Shown here in pieces: positions 52,869 to 62,369 of a stretch of DNA of 64,000 nucleotides. This stretch comes from a marine gamma proteobacterium HTCC2148 (GTDB taxonomy: Bacteria; Pseudomonadota; Gammaproteobacteria; Pseudomonadales; Halieaceae): the NCBI GenBank assembly GCA_000156295.1, contig DS999230.1:62001-126000 (forward strand), read 5' to 3'. Below the pieces are notes generated by a model that searched no databases, was not told the DNA's origin, and was given only the letters and a program-made list of their open reading frames with translations. Numbering within the stretch: the stretch's first letter is position 1; every line of letters starts with the position of its first letter. Both the position numbers and the translations under genes were made by a program.

Positions 52869-55079
52869 ATGCCGCAGAGTTCCATCACGGCAAAACGCTC
52901 ATATCCGCTAAGCAGCAGCGAAGCCAAAGCCTGCTCACTGCTAGAGCAAATGACCCTCGAAGAAAAGATCGGCCAAATGAGCCAGGTCAATGGCGGTGGC
53001 TGGAATCTCCATGATGCCATTCGCAATGGCCACATTGGTTCTGTGCTCAATGAAGTCGATGTTGAGAAGGTTAATGAGCTACAGCGAATTGCCATGCAAG
53101 AGAGCCGGTTGGGCATACCGCTATTGATAGGTCGCGATGTTATCCATGGTTTCAAAACCATATTTCCGATTCCCCTGGGCCAGGCCGCCAGCTGGGATCC
53201 GAAAGTCGTTGAGCAAGGCGCTGCCATTGCCGCAACCGAGGCAGCTTCTACCGGAGTTAACTGGACCTTTGCCCCGATGATCGATATCACGCGCGATCCA
53301 CGCTGGGGCAGAATCGCCGAGAGTTTGGGTGAAGACCCGTACCTGTGCGGCGTGCTCGGAGCGGCAATGGTGAGAGGATTTCAGGGCAACCAGCTCTCCG
53401 ACTCAAACTCAATCGCCGCCTGCGCCAAGCACTTTGTCGGTTATGGTGCGGTAGAAGGCGGACTTGACTACAACACCGCCAATATCCCTGAAAATGAATT
53501 ACGTAACGTCTACCTGCCCCCGTTCAAGCAGGCGCTGAATGCCGGTGTCGCTACCTTTATGGCCTCGTTTAGCGACCTGAACGGCGTACCCGCCGCCGGC
53601 AACGAGTTTTTAATGCGCCAGATACTGCGCGAAGAATGGAGCTTTAATGGTTTTGTCGTCAGTGACTGGGACGCTATTCGCGAACTGACTGTGCATGGCT
53701 TTACTGCCAATGACCGGGACGCTGTGCTCGAAGCAACCAATGCCGGCATTAACATGGAAATGGCTAGTTCTCTCTATAAAGACCATATCCCATCGCTGAT
53801 AGCGGAAGGCAAAGTCGAGGAAGCGGAACTGGATTCATTGGTTTTCGGCATTCTCAAACTAAAATTTGAGTTGGGTCTTTTTGACAATCCATATACCGAC
53901 CCGGGGCAATTCCCCCAACCGGTTAACCCGGATCACCTGCAGGCAGCCAGAGACGCCGCCGAACGCAGCTGTGTCCTGCTGAAAAACGATCACCAAATGC
54001 TCCCATTGTCACGAGATGCTTTGGGCTCTGTCGCAGTCATCGGCCCATTAGCCGACGACGGTTACGAACAACTTGGCACCTGGGTATTCGATGGTGAGGC
54101 GCATCATAGTCAAACCTGCCTGCAGGCAGTCCACGACCTGGCTGGTGATGCATTTGAGGTACGCTGGGCGAGCGGCATGTCGTCATCGCGTAGCCGCGAC
54201 CATGACGGCCATCATGAAGCGGTCAAGATCGCTGCAGAGTCAGACGTGGCGATCATGTTCATGGGTGAAGAGTCCATTTTATCCGGTGAAGCGCACTGCC
54301 GAGCAGAAATCGACTTACCGGGCAGCCAGGAGGCCTTGATTAATGAGGTCGCTGCAACCGGCACTTCAATCGTGCTGGTAGTGATGGCGGGGCGCCCTCT
54401 CACCCTAGGCTCAGTTCTGGATAAGGTTTCAGCCGTACTCTATGCCTGGCATCCGGGAACCATGGGTGGACCGGCGATTATCGACTTACTTTTTGGCGTA
54501 GCTATGCCGTCGGGCAAGCTGCCTGTGTCTTTTCCACGCTTGGTCGGCCAGGTACCTATCTATTACGCCCGCAAAAATACCGGCAGGCCGCCCAGTCATG
54601 AAAATATCACTCACATAGATGAGATTGATGGACGGGCTGCACAGACCTCTCTGGGCATGTCAGCCTTCCATCTGGACGCTGGTTTCACCCCCCAGTTTCC
54701 TTTTGGGTTCGGGCTGTCTTATACGCATTTTGACTATCGAGAATTTGAACGATCGGCTGAATCGATTGCTATGGGCGAGACAATTACACTGTCTGCAACT
54801 GTACAAAACTGCGGTAGCCGTGAAGCTGAAGAAGTCGTCCAGTTGTACATTCGCGACCTGGCTGGCAACGTCACCCGACCGGTAAGAGAGCTAAAGGGGT
54901 TTCGCCGCGTGCCGCTAGCGCCCGGCGAAAGCAAGCGCGTCAGCTTTGAAATCCATACCGATGAGCTTGCCTTTCACAACCGTAAGATGGAACTGGTCAC
55001 CGAGCCCGGTGGCTTTCACGCCTGGATCGGCGGGGATTCCAACGCACATTTGTGGACTGAGTTCGAGATCCGTGAATGA
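52869..55079 (+). CDS. GH3 beta-glucosidase, BglX-like, cytoplasmic
   Basis: This GH3 enzyme of 736 residues removes glucose from the non-reducing end of beta-glucan oligosaccharides. The nucleophile is Asp266 in GFVVSDWD; KHFVGYGAVEGG near 187 and the C-terminal domain segment GEESILSGE near 465 (likely acid/base region) fit BglX. A fibronectin-III-like domain closes the protein (about 640-735). There is no signal peptide, unlike periplasmic BglX, so it should act inside the cell. Its stop overlaps the start of the sugar-porter gene (ATGA). Confidence 0.88.
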   Translation: MPQSSITAKRSYPLSSSEAKACSLLEQMTLEEKIGQMSQVNGGGWNLHDAIRNGHIGSVLNEVDVEKVNELQRIAMQESRLGIPLLIGRDVIHGFKTIFPIPLGQAASWDPKVVEQGAAIAATEAASTGVNWTFAPMIDITRDPRWGRIAESLGEDPYLCGVLGAAMVRGFQGNQLSDSNSIAACAKHFVGYGAVEGGLDYNTANIPENELRNVYLPPFKQALNAGVATFMASFSDLNGVPAAGNEFLMRQILREEWSFNGFVVSDWDAIRELTVHGFTANDRDAVLEATNAGINMEMASSLYKDHIPSLIAEGKVEEAELDSLVFGILKLKFELGLFDNPYTDPGQFPQPVNPDHLQAARDAAERSCVLLKNDHQMLPLSRDALGSVAVIGPLADDGYEQLGTWVFDGEAHHSQTCLQAVHDLAGDAFEVRWASGMSSSRSRDHDGHHEAVKIAAESDVAIMFMGEESILSGEAHCRAEIDLPGSQEALINEVAATGTSIVLVVMAGRPLTLGSVLDKVSAVLYAWHPGTMGGPAIIDLLFGVAMPSGKLPVSFPRLVGQVPIYYARKNTGRPPSHENITHIDEIDGRAAQTSLGMSAFHLDAGFTPQFPFGFGLSYTHFDYREFERSAESIAMGETITLSATVQNCGSREAEEVVQLYIRDLAGNVTRPVRELKGFRRVPLAPGESKRVSFEIHTDELAFHNRKMELVTEPGGFHAWIGGDSNAHLWTEFEIRE

Positions 55080-56641
55080 CTATAGCCGATAAAAAAATCA
55101 CCATTCGTACCGCTTTGATCGCCGCATTAGGAGGCTTTCTCATGGGTTTCGATGCGTCGGTAATAGCCGGCGTCGTCGGCTTCATTGAGCTGGAATTTTC
55201 TCTCAACAAAATCGAACTGGGTTGGTCGGTCGCTTCATTAGCATTGGCGGCTACTATCGCCATGTTGGTTGCCGGTCCCATGAGCGACCGCTATGGACGC
55301 AAGCCCATACTGCGTGCGGCGGCAGTCTTGTTTGCCATTTCCGCGTTAGCGTCGGCATTCGCCCCAAGCTTTTCGGCCCTGGTCATTGCTCGAATTATTG
55401 GCGGACTGGGCGTGGGTGCAGCGCTGATTATTGCCCCCATGTATATCGCTGAAATTGCACCCGCTGCTACTCGCGGACGCATGGTCTCGATTAATCAGTT
55501 AAATATTGTCATTGGCATTTCGGTGGCATTTTTCAGCAACTACATGATTCTAAATTTAAGCCAGTCAGGCGCAGCGTGGACTGAGAGCGCAATGCTGGAT
55601 AGCCAAACCTGGCGTTGGATGCTGGGCATCGAGCTGATTCCAGCCGTATTGTACTTTTTCAGCCTCAGGTTTGTTCCCGAAAGCCCTCGCTGGCTAGCCA
55701 TGCAGGGCAACAGCAACGAAGCCATGAAAGTGCTGCGCTTATTTAATGGCGCCGAGCAAGCAAAAACCGAGTTGAAGCTAATTACCCGCAGCCTCACCGC
55801 GGGCGCAGAGGCAGCTGCTGGCGGCTTCCGCAGCTTGCTTGAGCCGTCATTGCGCAAGGTGATGGTGATAGGCCTGGTCGTCGCGATACTGCAGCAGATC
55901 ACGGGGATAAACGCGGTATTTTTCTACGCACCGATGATCTTTGAACAGTCAGGTATTGGCACCGATGCGTCCTTTATGCAGGCCGTTCTGGTCGGCCTGA
56001 CCAACCTGGTCTTCACTATTGTAGCTATGACGCTGATCGACAAACTGGGCCGCAAGCCACTGCTGGTGTTCGGTGTGGCAGGCATGGCAGTCAGCATGCT
56101 TGTGCTGAGCTGGGGTTTTAGCCAGGCGAGTTATTCCATAGATTCAAGTTTACTTGCGGCCCTACCAGCTACCGCGGACCTACCTGCCCTGAAGCCACTG
56201 ACGGGAGTGACCTACGACACTGATCTGGCTTTTCGCGCGGCGCTCATTCAGCAGCTTGGCGAAGATGGCTTTTTAAAAATTGAATCCGAACTGTTGAGCA
56301 ATGCGATCAACATCCAACCGGGGATAATACTCGCCGGCATTCTGGGATTTGTTGCCTGCTTTGCAATATCGATCGGCCCCGTCATGTGGGTGCTTTTTTC
56401 TGAGCTTTTCCCCAATCGAGTTCGAGGTGTCGCAATTTCTATCGTGGGACTGGTAAATTCTGCGGTCAGTTTCCTGGTGCAATTATTATTTCCATGGCAG
56501 CTGGCTAATCTGGGTAACGCCTCGACGTTTCTGATGTACGGGATTTTTGCCCTGCTGGGACTCGGACTGGTTTTATGGCTATTGCCAGAAACTCGCGGAA
56601 AGACGCTCGAAGACCTGGAAACCAGTCTGGTAGGCCAGTGA
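55076..56641 (+). CDS. Sugar-porter family MFS transporter
   Basis: This inner-membrane carrier of 521 residues has the sugar-porter signatures DRYGRKP near residue 70, PESPRWL near 200, QQITGINAVFFYAP near 275 and PETRGKTLEDLE at the end. A loop of about 60 residues between helices 9 and 10 is longer than in simple hexose porters. It overlaps the GH3 gene by four bases and is coupled to it. Import of glucose or short glucan oligomers into the cytoplasm is the likely role. Confidence 0.88.
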   Translation: MTIADKKITIRTALIAALGGFLMGFDASVIAGVVGFIELEFSLNKIELGWSVASLALAATIAMLVAGPMSDRYGRKPILRAAAVLFAISALASAFAPSFSALVIARIIGGLGVGAALIIAPMYIAEIAPAATRGRMVSINQLNIVIGISVAFFSNYMILNLSQSGAAWTESAMLDSQTWRWMLGIELIPAVLYFFSLRFVPESPRWLAMQGNSNEAMKVLRLFNGAEQAKTELKLITRSLTAGAEAAAGGFRSLLEPSLRKVMVIGLVVAILQQITGINAVFFYAPMIFEQSGIGTDASFMQAVLVGLTNLVFTIVAMTLIDKLGRKPLLVFGVAGMAVSMLVLSWGFSQASYSIDSSLLAALPATADLPALKPLTGVTYDTDLAFRAALIQQLGEDGFLKIESELLSNAINIQPGIILAGILGFVACFAISIGPVMWVLFSELFPNRVRGVAISIVGLVNSAVSFLVQLLFPWQLANLGNASTFLMYGIFALLGLGLVLWLLPETRGKTLEDLETSLVGQ

Positions 56642-56714
56642 AGATGAACAAGTCCGTATTACAAATACCTCTCGCACTCCATCGTTTATACCTTTAGTTA
56701 ATGGCACTTGAAAC

Positions 56715-58577
56715 ATGAATCAATCAATCAACATCGCTCAGATGCGGCTCCCTATGAATACTGAACTGGAACAAAAAGTTGAGGCCTTACTGGGCAAAAT
56801 GACACTGGCTCAAAAAATCGGCCAAATGGTGCAGACTGAGCGTATGGCGATAGAGCCAGAACAGGTGAAGGCTTTTCATATCGGCTCCGTGCTTAGTGGC
56901 GGCGGATCTTGCCCCGGCGACAACCAGGTCAACGACTGGGTTGATATGAACGACGCCTACTGGATGGCTTCCATGGAGGAAGATGATGAACACCTAGCCA
57001 TTCCTGTCCTTTATGGCGTAGATGCCGTTCATGGCCACAACAATGTCAGTGGAGCTACAATTTTTCCCCACAATATCGGCCTGGGCGCAGCCAGAGACGA
57101 AGATTTATTAAACCGTATCGCGCAGGTGACAGCGAAAGAAATTCTCGCTACAGGCGTCGATTGGACATTTGCTCCTACCCTGGCTGTGGCTCGCAACAAC
57201 CTGTGGGGTCGGACCTATGAGAGCTATTCAGAGGACCCTGACATTGTGGGCGCTTACTCGGGTGCGTTTGTCGATGGCTTGCAGGGCGATCTGGGAGATG
57301 ACGCTGTTGTCGCCTGCGTAAAGCACTGGGTGGGCGATGGCGGCACCACCGAGGGCATCGACCAGGGTGACACCCGAATCAGCGAGTCTGAATTGGAAAG
57401 TGTGCATATCAAGCCTTACTACCCAGCGATCGACAACGGCGTACTCACCGTGATGGCTTCGTTTAACAGCTGGAACGGCGACAAATGCCATGGTCATAAA
57501 TACCTGCTGAGTTACGTACTCAAGGAGCGAATGAGCTTCAACGGGTTCGTTATCTCCGATTGGGATGGCATCGACTACCTGTCAGAAAACTATTTTGAAG
57601 CCGTGGCCGCAGGCACCAACGCGGGCATTGATATGTTCATGGTCTCGGAGCACTGGCATCACTTTATTGATCACCTCACCCATCACGTAGTACAAGGCAC
57701 CGTGCCCATGTCACGGATAGATGATGCTGTGCAACGTATTTTGCGGGTGAAATTTGCCTTTGGCCTGTTCGAGAAATCAAGGCCCAAAGCTCGTCCCTGG
57801 TCTAACGACCAGAGTTTCGGCAGTGAAGCTCATCGACAAATCGCCCGCGAAGCCGTGCGCAAATCTCTCGTATTGTTAAAAAATGAGCAACAGCTACTGC
57901 CTCTGGCGAAAAATCAGCGCATTCTGGTGGCTGGCAAAAACGCTGACAACATCGGTCATCAATGCGGCGGATTCACCATAGCCTGGCAAGGTACCTCTGG
58001 GAACGAGTTCGTCGTTGGCGGCACCTCTATCTGGCAAGGCATTCGTGATGTTGCCGCCGGGTCTGTTCTGAGTACAAATGGCACTGGCGAAGACGCAGAT
58101 CCTGCGCTTCACGACGTTGCGGTAGTCGTTATTGGCGAGAAGCCTTACGCCGAAGGCATGGGCGACATACGGACCGGCGATGATGTGATTGTCCAGGCGG
58201 GCTCACAGATCAAGGGGCTGCTGAAAGTTCTTGAGCCCTATGGCGACACGCTCGTTCTTGCCGACTTACATCCTGAAGACCTGCAGACTATCACCAACAT
58301 TACCTCGCGGGGCGTTCCGGTAGTTACTGTCATGCTTTCTGGACGACCGCTGGTGACCAACCAGGAGCTATCAGCATCCACCGCATTCGTTGCTGCCTGG
58401 CTGCCAGGTTCGGAGGGTCAAGGCGTCGCAGATGTGTTGTTTGGCGACCATGACTTCTCCGGTAAGCTATCGTTTTCCTGGCCGCGCAGCGACAACAGGA
58501 CATCGAATATTGGCGACGATGATTATCGTCCGTTATTCGCCTATGGCTACGGCCTTAGCGGTAACCAGGTCAACTAA
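56715..58577 (+). CDS. GH3 glucan glucohydrolase, ExoP-type core without signal
   Basis: This GH3 enzyme of 620 residues has the nucleophile Asp282 in GFVISDWDG, KHWVGDGGTTEGIDQGD near 203 and the acid/base region GEKPYAEG near 485. It resembles the ExoP / barley ExoI type that acts on beta-1,3 and beta-1,4 oligoglucans. ExoP enzymes are usually about 850 residues with a signal peptide and an extra C-terminal domain; both are missing here, so it is a cytoplasmic core enzyme. It lies 73 bases after the sugar-porter gene. An ATG at 56754 is a second possible start. Confidence 0.87.
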   Translation: MNQSINIAQMRLPMNTELEQKVEALLGKMTLAQKIGQMVQTERMAIEPEQVKAFHIGSVLSGGGSCPGDNQVNDWVDMNDAYWMASMEEDDEHLAIPVLYGVDAVHGHNNVSGATIFPHNIGLGAARDEDLLNRIAQVTAKEILATGVDWTFAPTLAVARNNLWGRTYESYSEDPDIVGAYSGAFVDGLQGDLGDDAVVACVKHWVGDGGTTEGIDQGDTRISESELESVHIKPYYPAIDNGVLTVMASFNSWNGDKCHGHKYLLSYVLKERMSFNGFVISDWDGIDYLSENYFEAVAAGTNAGIDMFMVSEHWHHFIDHLTHHVVQGTVPMSRIDDAVQRILRVKFAFGLFEKSRPKARPWSNDQSFGSEAHRQIAREAVRKSLVLLKNEQQLLPLAKNQRILVAGKNADNIGHQCGGFTIAWQGTSGNEFVVGGTSIWQGIRDVAAGSVLSTNGTGEDADPALHDVAVVVIGEKPYAEGMGDIRTGDDVIVQAGSQIKGLLKVLEPYGDTLVLADLHPEDLQTITNITSRGVPVVTVMLSGRPLVTNQELSASTAFVAAWLPGSEGQGVADVLFGDHDFSGKLSFSWPRSDNRTSNIGDDDYRPLFAYGYGLSGNQVN

Positions 58578-58592
58578 GCAGAACCGACTTAC

Positions 58593-59549
58593 ATGCAGTC
58601 TTCAAAATATATTGTTGCGGATATCGGCGGTACCAACGCCCGCTTTGCCTCGGTGAATTCTGCTACCTGCCATTTGGCTAACGTGCAGGTTTTCCCTTGT
58701 GCAGAGTTTCCATTTCTACTGCAGGCAATTGAGGCATACATCGATAGCCAGGACACTAGCGTGCTCGAGGCAGTTTGCCTGGCCGTGGCTGGCCCTGTGG
58801 ATACGGATCCCATCGACCTCCCCAACAATCATTGGTCCTTCCGGCGGGAAGAGCTTGAAAGGTCGCTGGGTATTCCGGTTAAAGTCATCAACGACTTCAG
58901 CGCCCAGGTCCTGAGCATTGCCAACCTGGAGAGTACTGAGTTACGTCGCCTGGGATCGGCACGCCCAAAAGGTCAGGGAGTGACGGCGGTTATCGGCCCC
59001 GGCACCGGACTGGGCGTATCGGCGTTAATGCCCTCGGGAGATATTTTGCCCTCGGAGGCGGGTCATGTCGGATTCGCCCCCGCCGATTCACACCAGTCTG
59101 ATCTGCTGGAAGTATTGCGCAAGCGCTACCGTAGAATATCTGCCGAGCGCATCCTGTCTGGACCGGGTCTTGCTAACCTATATTGGGCTAACTGCCATTT
59201 ACAAGGGCAGTGCCGAGAGTTACCGGCCGCTGAAGTCACCGCTGGGGCACAGGCTAATGACCCAATCTGCCGCAAGACTATCGATGACTTCCTGGCGATT
59301 CTCGCAGCGTTTGCTGGCGACGTCGCCCTCATGACCGGTGCTAGCCGGGGAGTTTATATATCGGGCGGTATCGTGCCCAGAATGCTGGAATTTCTCGATG
59401 AAGATTGTTTTCTGGAGCACTTTCGGGCGAAGGGTCGCTTCCACGATTTCAATGCCGCCATACCGCTGGCAATCGTGCTGGCTGAGCAACCGGGTCTGCA
59501 GGGTTGCGCAAGAGCGCTAACACTCGAGGTGGGCTCTCCGGGCTCCTGA
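58593..59549 (+). CDS. glk: Glucokinase
   Basis: This enzyme of 318 residues phosphorylates free glucose to glucose 6-phosphate with ATP. VADIGGTNARFA at residues 8-19 is the phosphate-binding motif; VINDFSAQVL carries the catalytic Asp near 110, and GPGTGLGVS with LPSEAGHVGFAP follows. This is the Glk (PF02685) type, not the ROK type. It lies 15 bases after the GH3 gene, so glucose released by the GH3 enzymes can enter glycolysis directly. Confidence 0.9.
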   Translation: MQSSKYIVADIGGTNARFASVNSATCHLANVQVFPCAEFPFLLQAIEAYIDSQDTSVLEAVCLAVAGPVDTDPIDLPNNHWSFRREELERSLGIPVKVINDFSAQVLSIANLESTELRRLGSARPKGQGVTAVIGPGTGLGVSALMPSGDILPSEAGHVGFAPADSHQSDLLEVLRKRYRRISAERILSGPGLANLYWANCHLQGQCRELPAAEVTAGAQANDPICRKTIDDFLAILAAFAGDVALMTGASRGVYISGGIVPRMLEFLDEDCFLEHFRAKGRFHDFNAAIPLAIVLAEQPGLQGCARALTLEVGSPGS

Positions 59550-59710
59550 GCGACTTTTTGCCGACCCTACTGATCGCAGCAATAGTCCCACTGAACGACT
59601 TCGACTTGCAGAACAGCTCTGTGCTGCACACACTACCCGGTCCTATAATAATGGTTGCCCGCCGGTTCACCTAAACCTGTCCCGGGCTGAGCATCTTCCC
59701 AAGGACTGAT

Positions 59711-61171
59711 ATGGCCACGGATCTGCACTACCAGACACCTGAACAAGACAGGGTGCCCCTGACCGAAAAGATCATTTACGGCATTGGTGCATTCGTCAAC
59801 AATCTTCTGGCGGCGGCCATTGGCGGAATGAGCATCGTCCTCAACCTTGGGCTGGGCATGAACCCGGCGCTGGTGGGATTACTGGGTGCTTTGCCCCGAT
59901 TGATCGACGCCTTCACTGATCCTCTGATGGGCTACATTTCCGACCAGACCCGATCTCGCTGGGGTAGGCGCAGACCTTATATTTTTGTGGGCGCGATTTT
60001 AGCAAGCATCTCGTTCGCGCTATTGTGGCAGCTACCCGAGGGAAAATCGGAGGACTACTATTTCTGGTTCTTCCTCATCGGCTCGCTAATTTTCTATCTC
60101 TTTTACACCATGTTCGCTACCCCTTGGGTGGCACTAGGTTACGAACTCACCCCCGACTACCACGAGCGAACCCGGGTCATGGCAGTGCAAAACTTCATGG
60201 GCCAGCTGGCGTACCTGGTATCGCCCTGGTTCCTCTGGATCATGCAGCATGAGGGTATGTTCGACGATCTTGCCAGCGGCGCCGCCGGGCTTGCCGTTGC
60301 AGTCGCAATCGCCGTCATGATTCTCGGGGTGTTGCCGGCCATTTTCTTACGCGAGCGGTATCAGGACCTCGCTGGCGAGGAACTCAATGATGTGGCGACA
60401 GGCTTGTCGTCAATGGCCAGCCAGATTAAACAAAGAACCGGCGCTTTTTTACAGGGATTCGCAATGACCCTGAAATTTTCGCCCTTCCTCAAACTGTGCG
60501 CCGCCACGTTCCTGGTATTTAACGGCTTCATGATGGTGGCGTCATTTCAGTCTTACATCATCATTTATTACATCTTTGGTGGAGATCAGGAATTAGGCGC
60601 GGAATATGCGGGTTGGTCTGGTACCGTCTCTGCATTTGGGACTTTCTTTGTCATATTTTTCATCAGCTGGCTTTCAACGCTGATAGGCAAACGCCGCGCA
60701 TTTTTTGTGGCAGTAGGCGTTTCAATGTTTGGTTATGCGCTGAAATGGATCTGCTACGATCCGCGCTATCCATTGCTGCTGCTACTTCCAGCGCCTTTTA
60801 TCGCCTTCGGCCTCGGGGGATTATTTACCTTGATGGGTTCAATGATCGCTGACGTCTGCGACATGGACGAGCTACAAAGCCACGAGAGAAGAGAAGGCAT
60901 GTTTGGCTCTATTTACTGGTGGGTAGTTAAACTTGGCATGGCCGCCGCGTTGGCTATTGGCGGTGTATTGCTCAACGCCACCGGCTTTGACGTTGCTCTC
61001 GGTGGTGAGCAGTCCAGCCAGACTTTAATCTACATGCGTTTGTTTGACGTTCTTGTTCCAGTGGTTTCTTCTGCAGTGGCCATCTGGTTGATTGCCTCCT
61101 ATCCCATCACTGAAAAAGTAGCAGCCGACGTTCGCGATGAACTTGAACGAAGGCGTGGTACGGTTTCCTGA
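59711..61171 (+). CDS. GPH (MelB-type) glycoside:cation symporter
   Basis: This carrier of 486 residues has about twelve helices and the GPH signatures PRLIDAFTDPLMGYISDQTRS near residue 60 and PWVALGYELTPDYHERTRV near 140. It probably brings di- or oligosaccharides through the inner membrane with Na+ or H+. AAGGA precedes the ATG. It is the second inner-membrane sugar carrier of the locus and forms a tight pair with the isomerase gene (seven bases apart). Confidence 0.87.
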   Translation: MATDLHYQTPEQDRVPLTEKIIYGIGAFVNNLLAAAIGGMSIVLNLGLGMNPALVGLLGALPRLIDAFTDPLMGYISDQTRSRWGRRRPYIFVGAILASISFALLWQLPEGKSEDYYFWFFLIGSLIFYLFYTMFATPWVALGYELTPDYHERTRVMAVQNFMGQLAYLVSPWFLWIMQHEGMFDDLASGAAGLAVAVAIAVMILGVLPAIFLRERYQDLAGEELNDVATGLSSMASQIKQRTGAFLQGFAMTLKFSPFLKLCAATFLVFNGFMMVASFQSYIIIYYIFGGDQELGAEYAGWSGTVSAFGTFFVIFFISWLSTLIGKRRAFFVAVGVSMFGYALKWICYDPRYPLLLLLPAPFIAFGLGGLFTLMGSMIADVCDMDELQSHERREGMFGSIYWWVVKLGMAAALAIGGVLLNATGFDVALGGEQSSQTLIYMRLFDVLVPVVSSAVAIWLIASYPITEKVAADVRDELERRRGTVS

Positions 61172-61178
61172 GCAGTAA

Positions 61179-61937
61179 ATGACTCTCTCGCAATTATCAC
61201 CAGCGATAGGTCTGCAACTTTATACGCTAAGGGAACTGATGCAACAGGACCTGCCGGGAACCCTGGCAGCTGTCGCGGCAATGGGCTACAAAAACGTTGA
61301 GTTTGCGGGCTACTTTAAGCACCCGCCTGCGCACATATCGAAGTTTTTGGATCAACAAGGATTAAGCGCACCGTCGGCGCATGTGGCGCCACATCGCTTG
61401 TTACATCGCCCGGAACTGGCGCTTGACGAAGCAGCTGAGGCGGGTCATAAATACCTTGTTCTGGCATGGTGGGAAGAAACCCTTCGCACCGAAAATGGGT
61501 ACTACCAACTGGCCGACCTTCTCAATCATGTCGGACAGTTAGCCCAGACCCGAGGCCTCAAGCTCGCATACCACAACCATGATTTCGAGTTTTCAGCCCT
61601 CTCAAATTTTACTCCCTACGATTTCCTGCTTGCGCAGACTAACCCGGATTACGTGTGTTACGAACTGGACCTTTACTGGGCGGTTCATGCGGGCAGGAAT
61701 CCAATGGACTTGTTTGTCGAGCATCCCGGTCGTTTTGCACTACTTCATGCCAAGGATATGGACCCAACTGGTGCCGAAACCGATATAGGCAATGGACAAA
61801 TCGACTTTGCCAAATTGCTGGGACATCTGCCTCTGGACGCTGTTCAATACCTGTTTGTAGAACGCGACGAACCGGAGGCGGCACTGGCGTCGGCCGCCCT
61901 GGGCCTGAGCAGATTGAATGAGATACTGAACCCTTAA
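61179..61937 (+). CDS. Sugar phosphate isomerase/epimerase family protein
   Basis: This TIM-barrel protein of 252 residues belongs to the AP-endonuclease-2-like (PF01261) group. IGLQLYTLRELM opens the barrel, FAGYF follows near 45, YHNHDFEF near 130 and YELDLYWA near 160 supply likely metal ligands. There is no signal peptide. Members isomerize or epimerize sugars or keto-sugars; the substrate here is unknown. It ends the long plus-strand run of glucan genes. Confidence 0.8.
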   Translation: MTLSQLSPAIGLQLYTLRELMQQDLPGTLAAVAAMGYKNVEFAGYFKHPPAHISKFLDQQGLSAPSAHVAPHRLLHRPELALDEAAEAGHKYLVLAWWEETLRTENGYYQLADLLNHVGQLAQTRGLKLAYHNHDFEFSALSNFTPYDFLLAQTNPDYVCYELDLYWAVHAGRNPMDLFVEHPGRFALLHAKDMDPTGAETDIGNGQIDFAKLLGHLPLDAVQYLFVERDEPEAALASAALGLSRLNEILNP

Positions 61938-61945
61938 TCTTGGGC

Positions 61946-61979
61946 AAAAAAAAGGCGGGATGGTAAAAACCAACCCGCC
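61946..61979 (-). terminator. Minus-strand intrinsic terminator
   Basis: Arms 61954-61964 and 61969-61979 pair with one mismatch around an AAAA loop, and eight Ts follow on the minus strand (61953-61946). The nearest minus-strand gene stops 390 bases away, so it ends either a long ferritin 3' region or a separate RNA. Confidence 0.7.
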
Positions 61980-62100
61980 CGTCAAAGTCCCGCCAGGGAC
62001 ACACAAAACAAAAACGTCGGGACCGCATGCCCAACAACCTTAGAATCTCACCGCTAAGCAATCATAGAAAGGGTAATGCGGCATGCTGGACTGTTTACAA
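61946..62100 (-). ncRNA. Possible structured small RNA
   Basis: On the minus strand this stretch can form a GTCCC-TGGC-GGGAC hairpin (62000-61987), a pairing between GCATGC-containing segments near 62076 and 62025, and the terminator hairpin with eight Ts. It holds no ORF with a stop before the terminator. It matches no RNA family that I recognise; it may be a small RNA or a ferritin 3' region. Confidence 0.3.
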
Positions 62101-62369
62101 GTTAAGAGGGAATGCAGGGTTCAATAATCCTTGAAAGGCTGATTATTAAGAAACTAGCCTTCTCCTCCACGGCCACCGCTTTTTCAGGCCATGTTGATCT
62201 ATTATCGCCGGCAAAACTGCAGATCGCAGGTCAGTAATTGTGTGATCGAGAGACTTTCGCTGCGCTCCCTGATGCGCAACCTGCCCATAAATATCACTGG
62301 CAGTGGGTGAGGAACGAGGAACAGTGATAGTGCGAGAAAAACCAGCACTAGGTCCGCAAAGAAGTTTTC
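62101..62369. other. Region without genes upstream of the ferritin stop
   Basis: Nothing coding is supported here on either strand. It may hold the promoter of the possible minus-strand RNA or simply be the ferritin 3' region. Confidence 0.35.

Noticed and set aside
52624-52911. A 95-codon frame before the first GH3 gene
   Set aside because: No family features, overlaps the GH3 start out of frame and lacks a ribosome binding site.
61639-62061. A 140-codon minus-strand frame running through the terminator hairpin
   Set aside because: It reads through the terminator and antisense into the isomerase gene; no recognisable protein.
62101-62160. A tRNA-like GGTTCAA segment
   Set aside because: No acceptor stem or other tRNA arms can be built around it.
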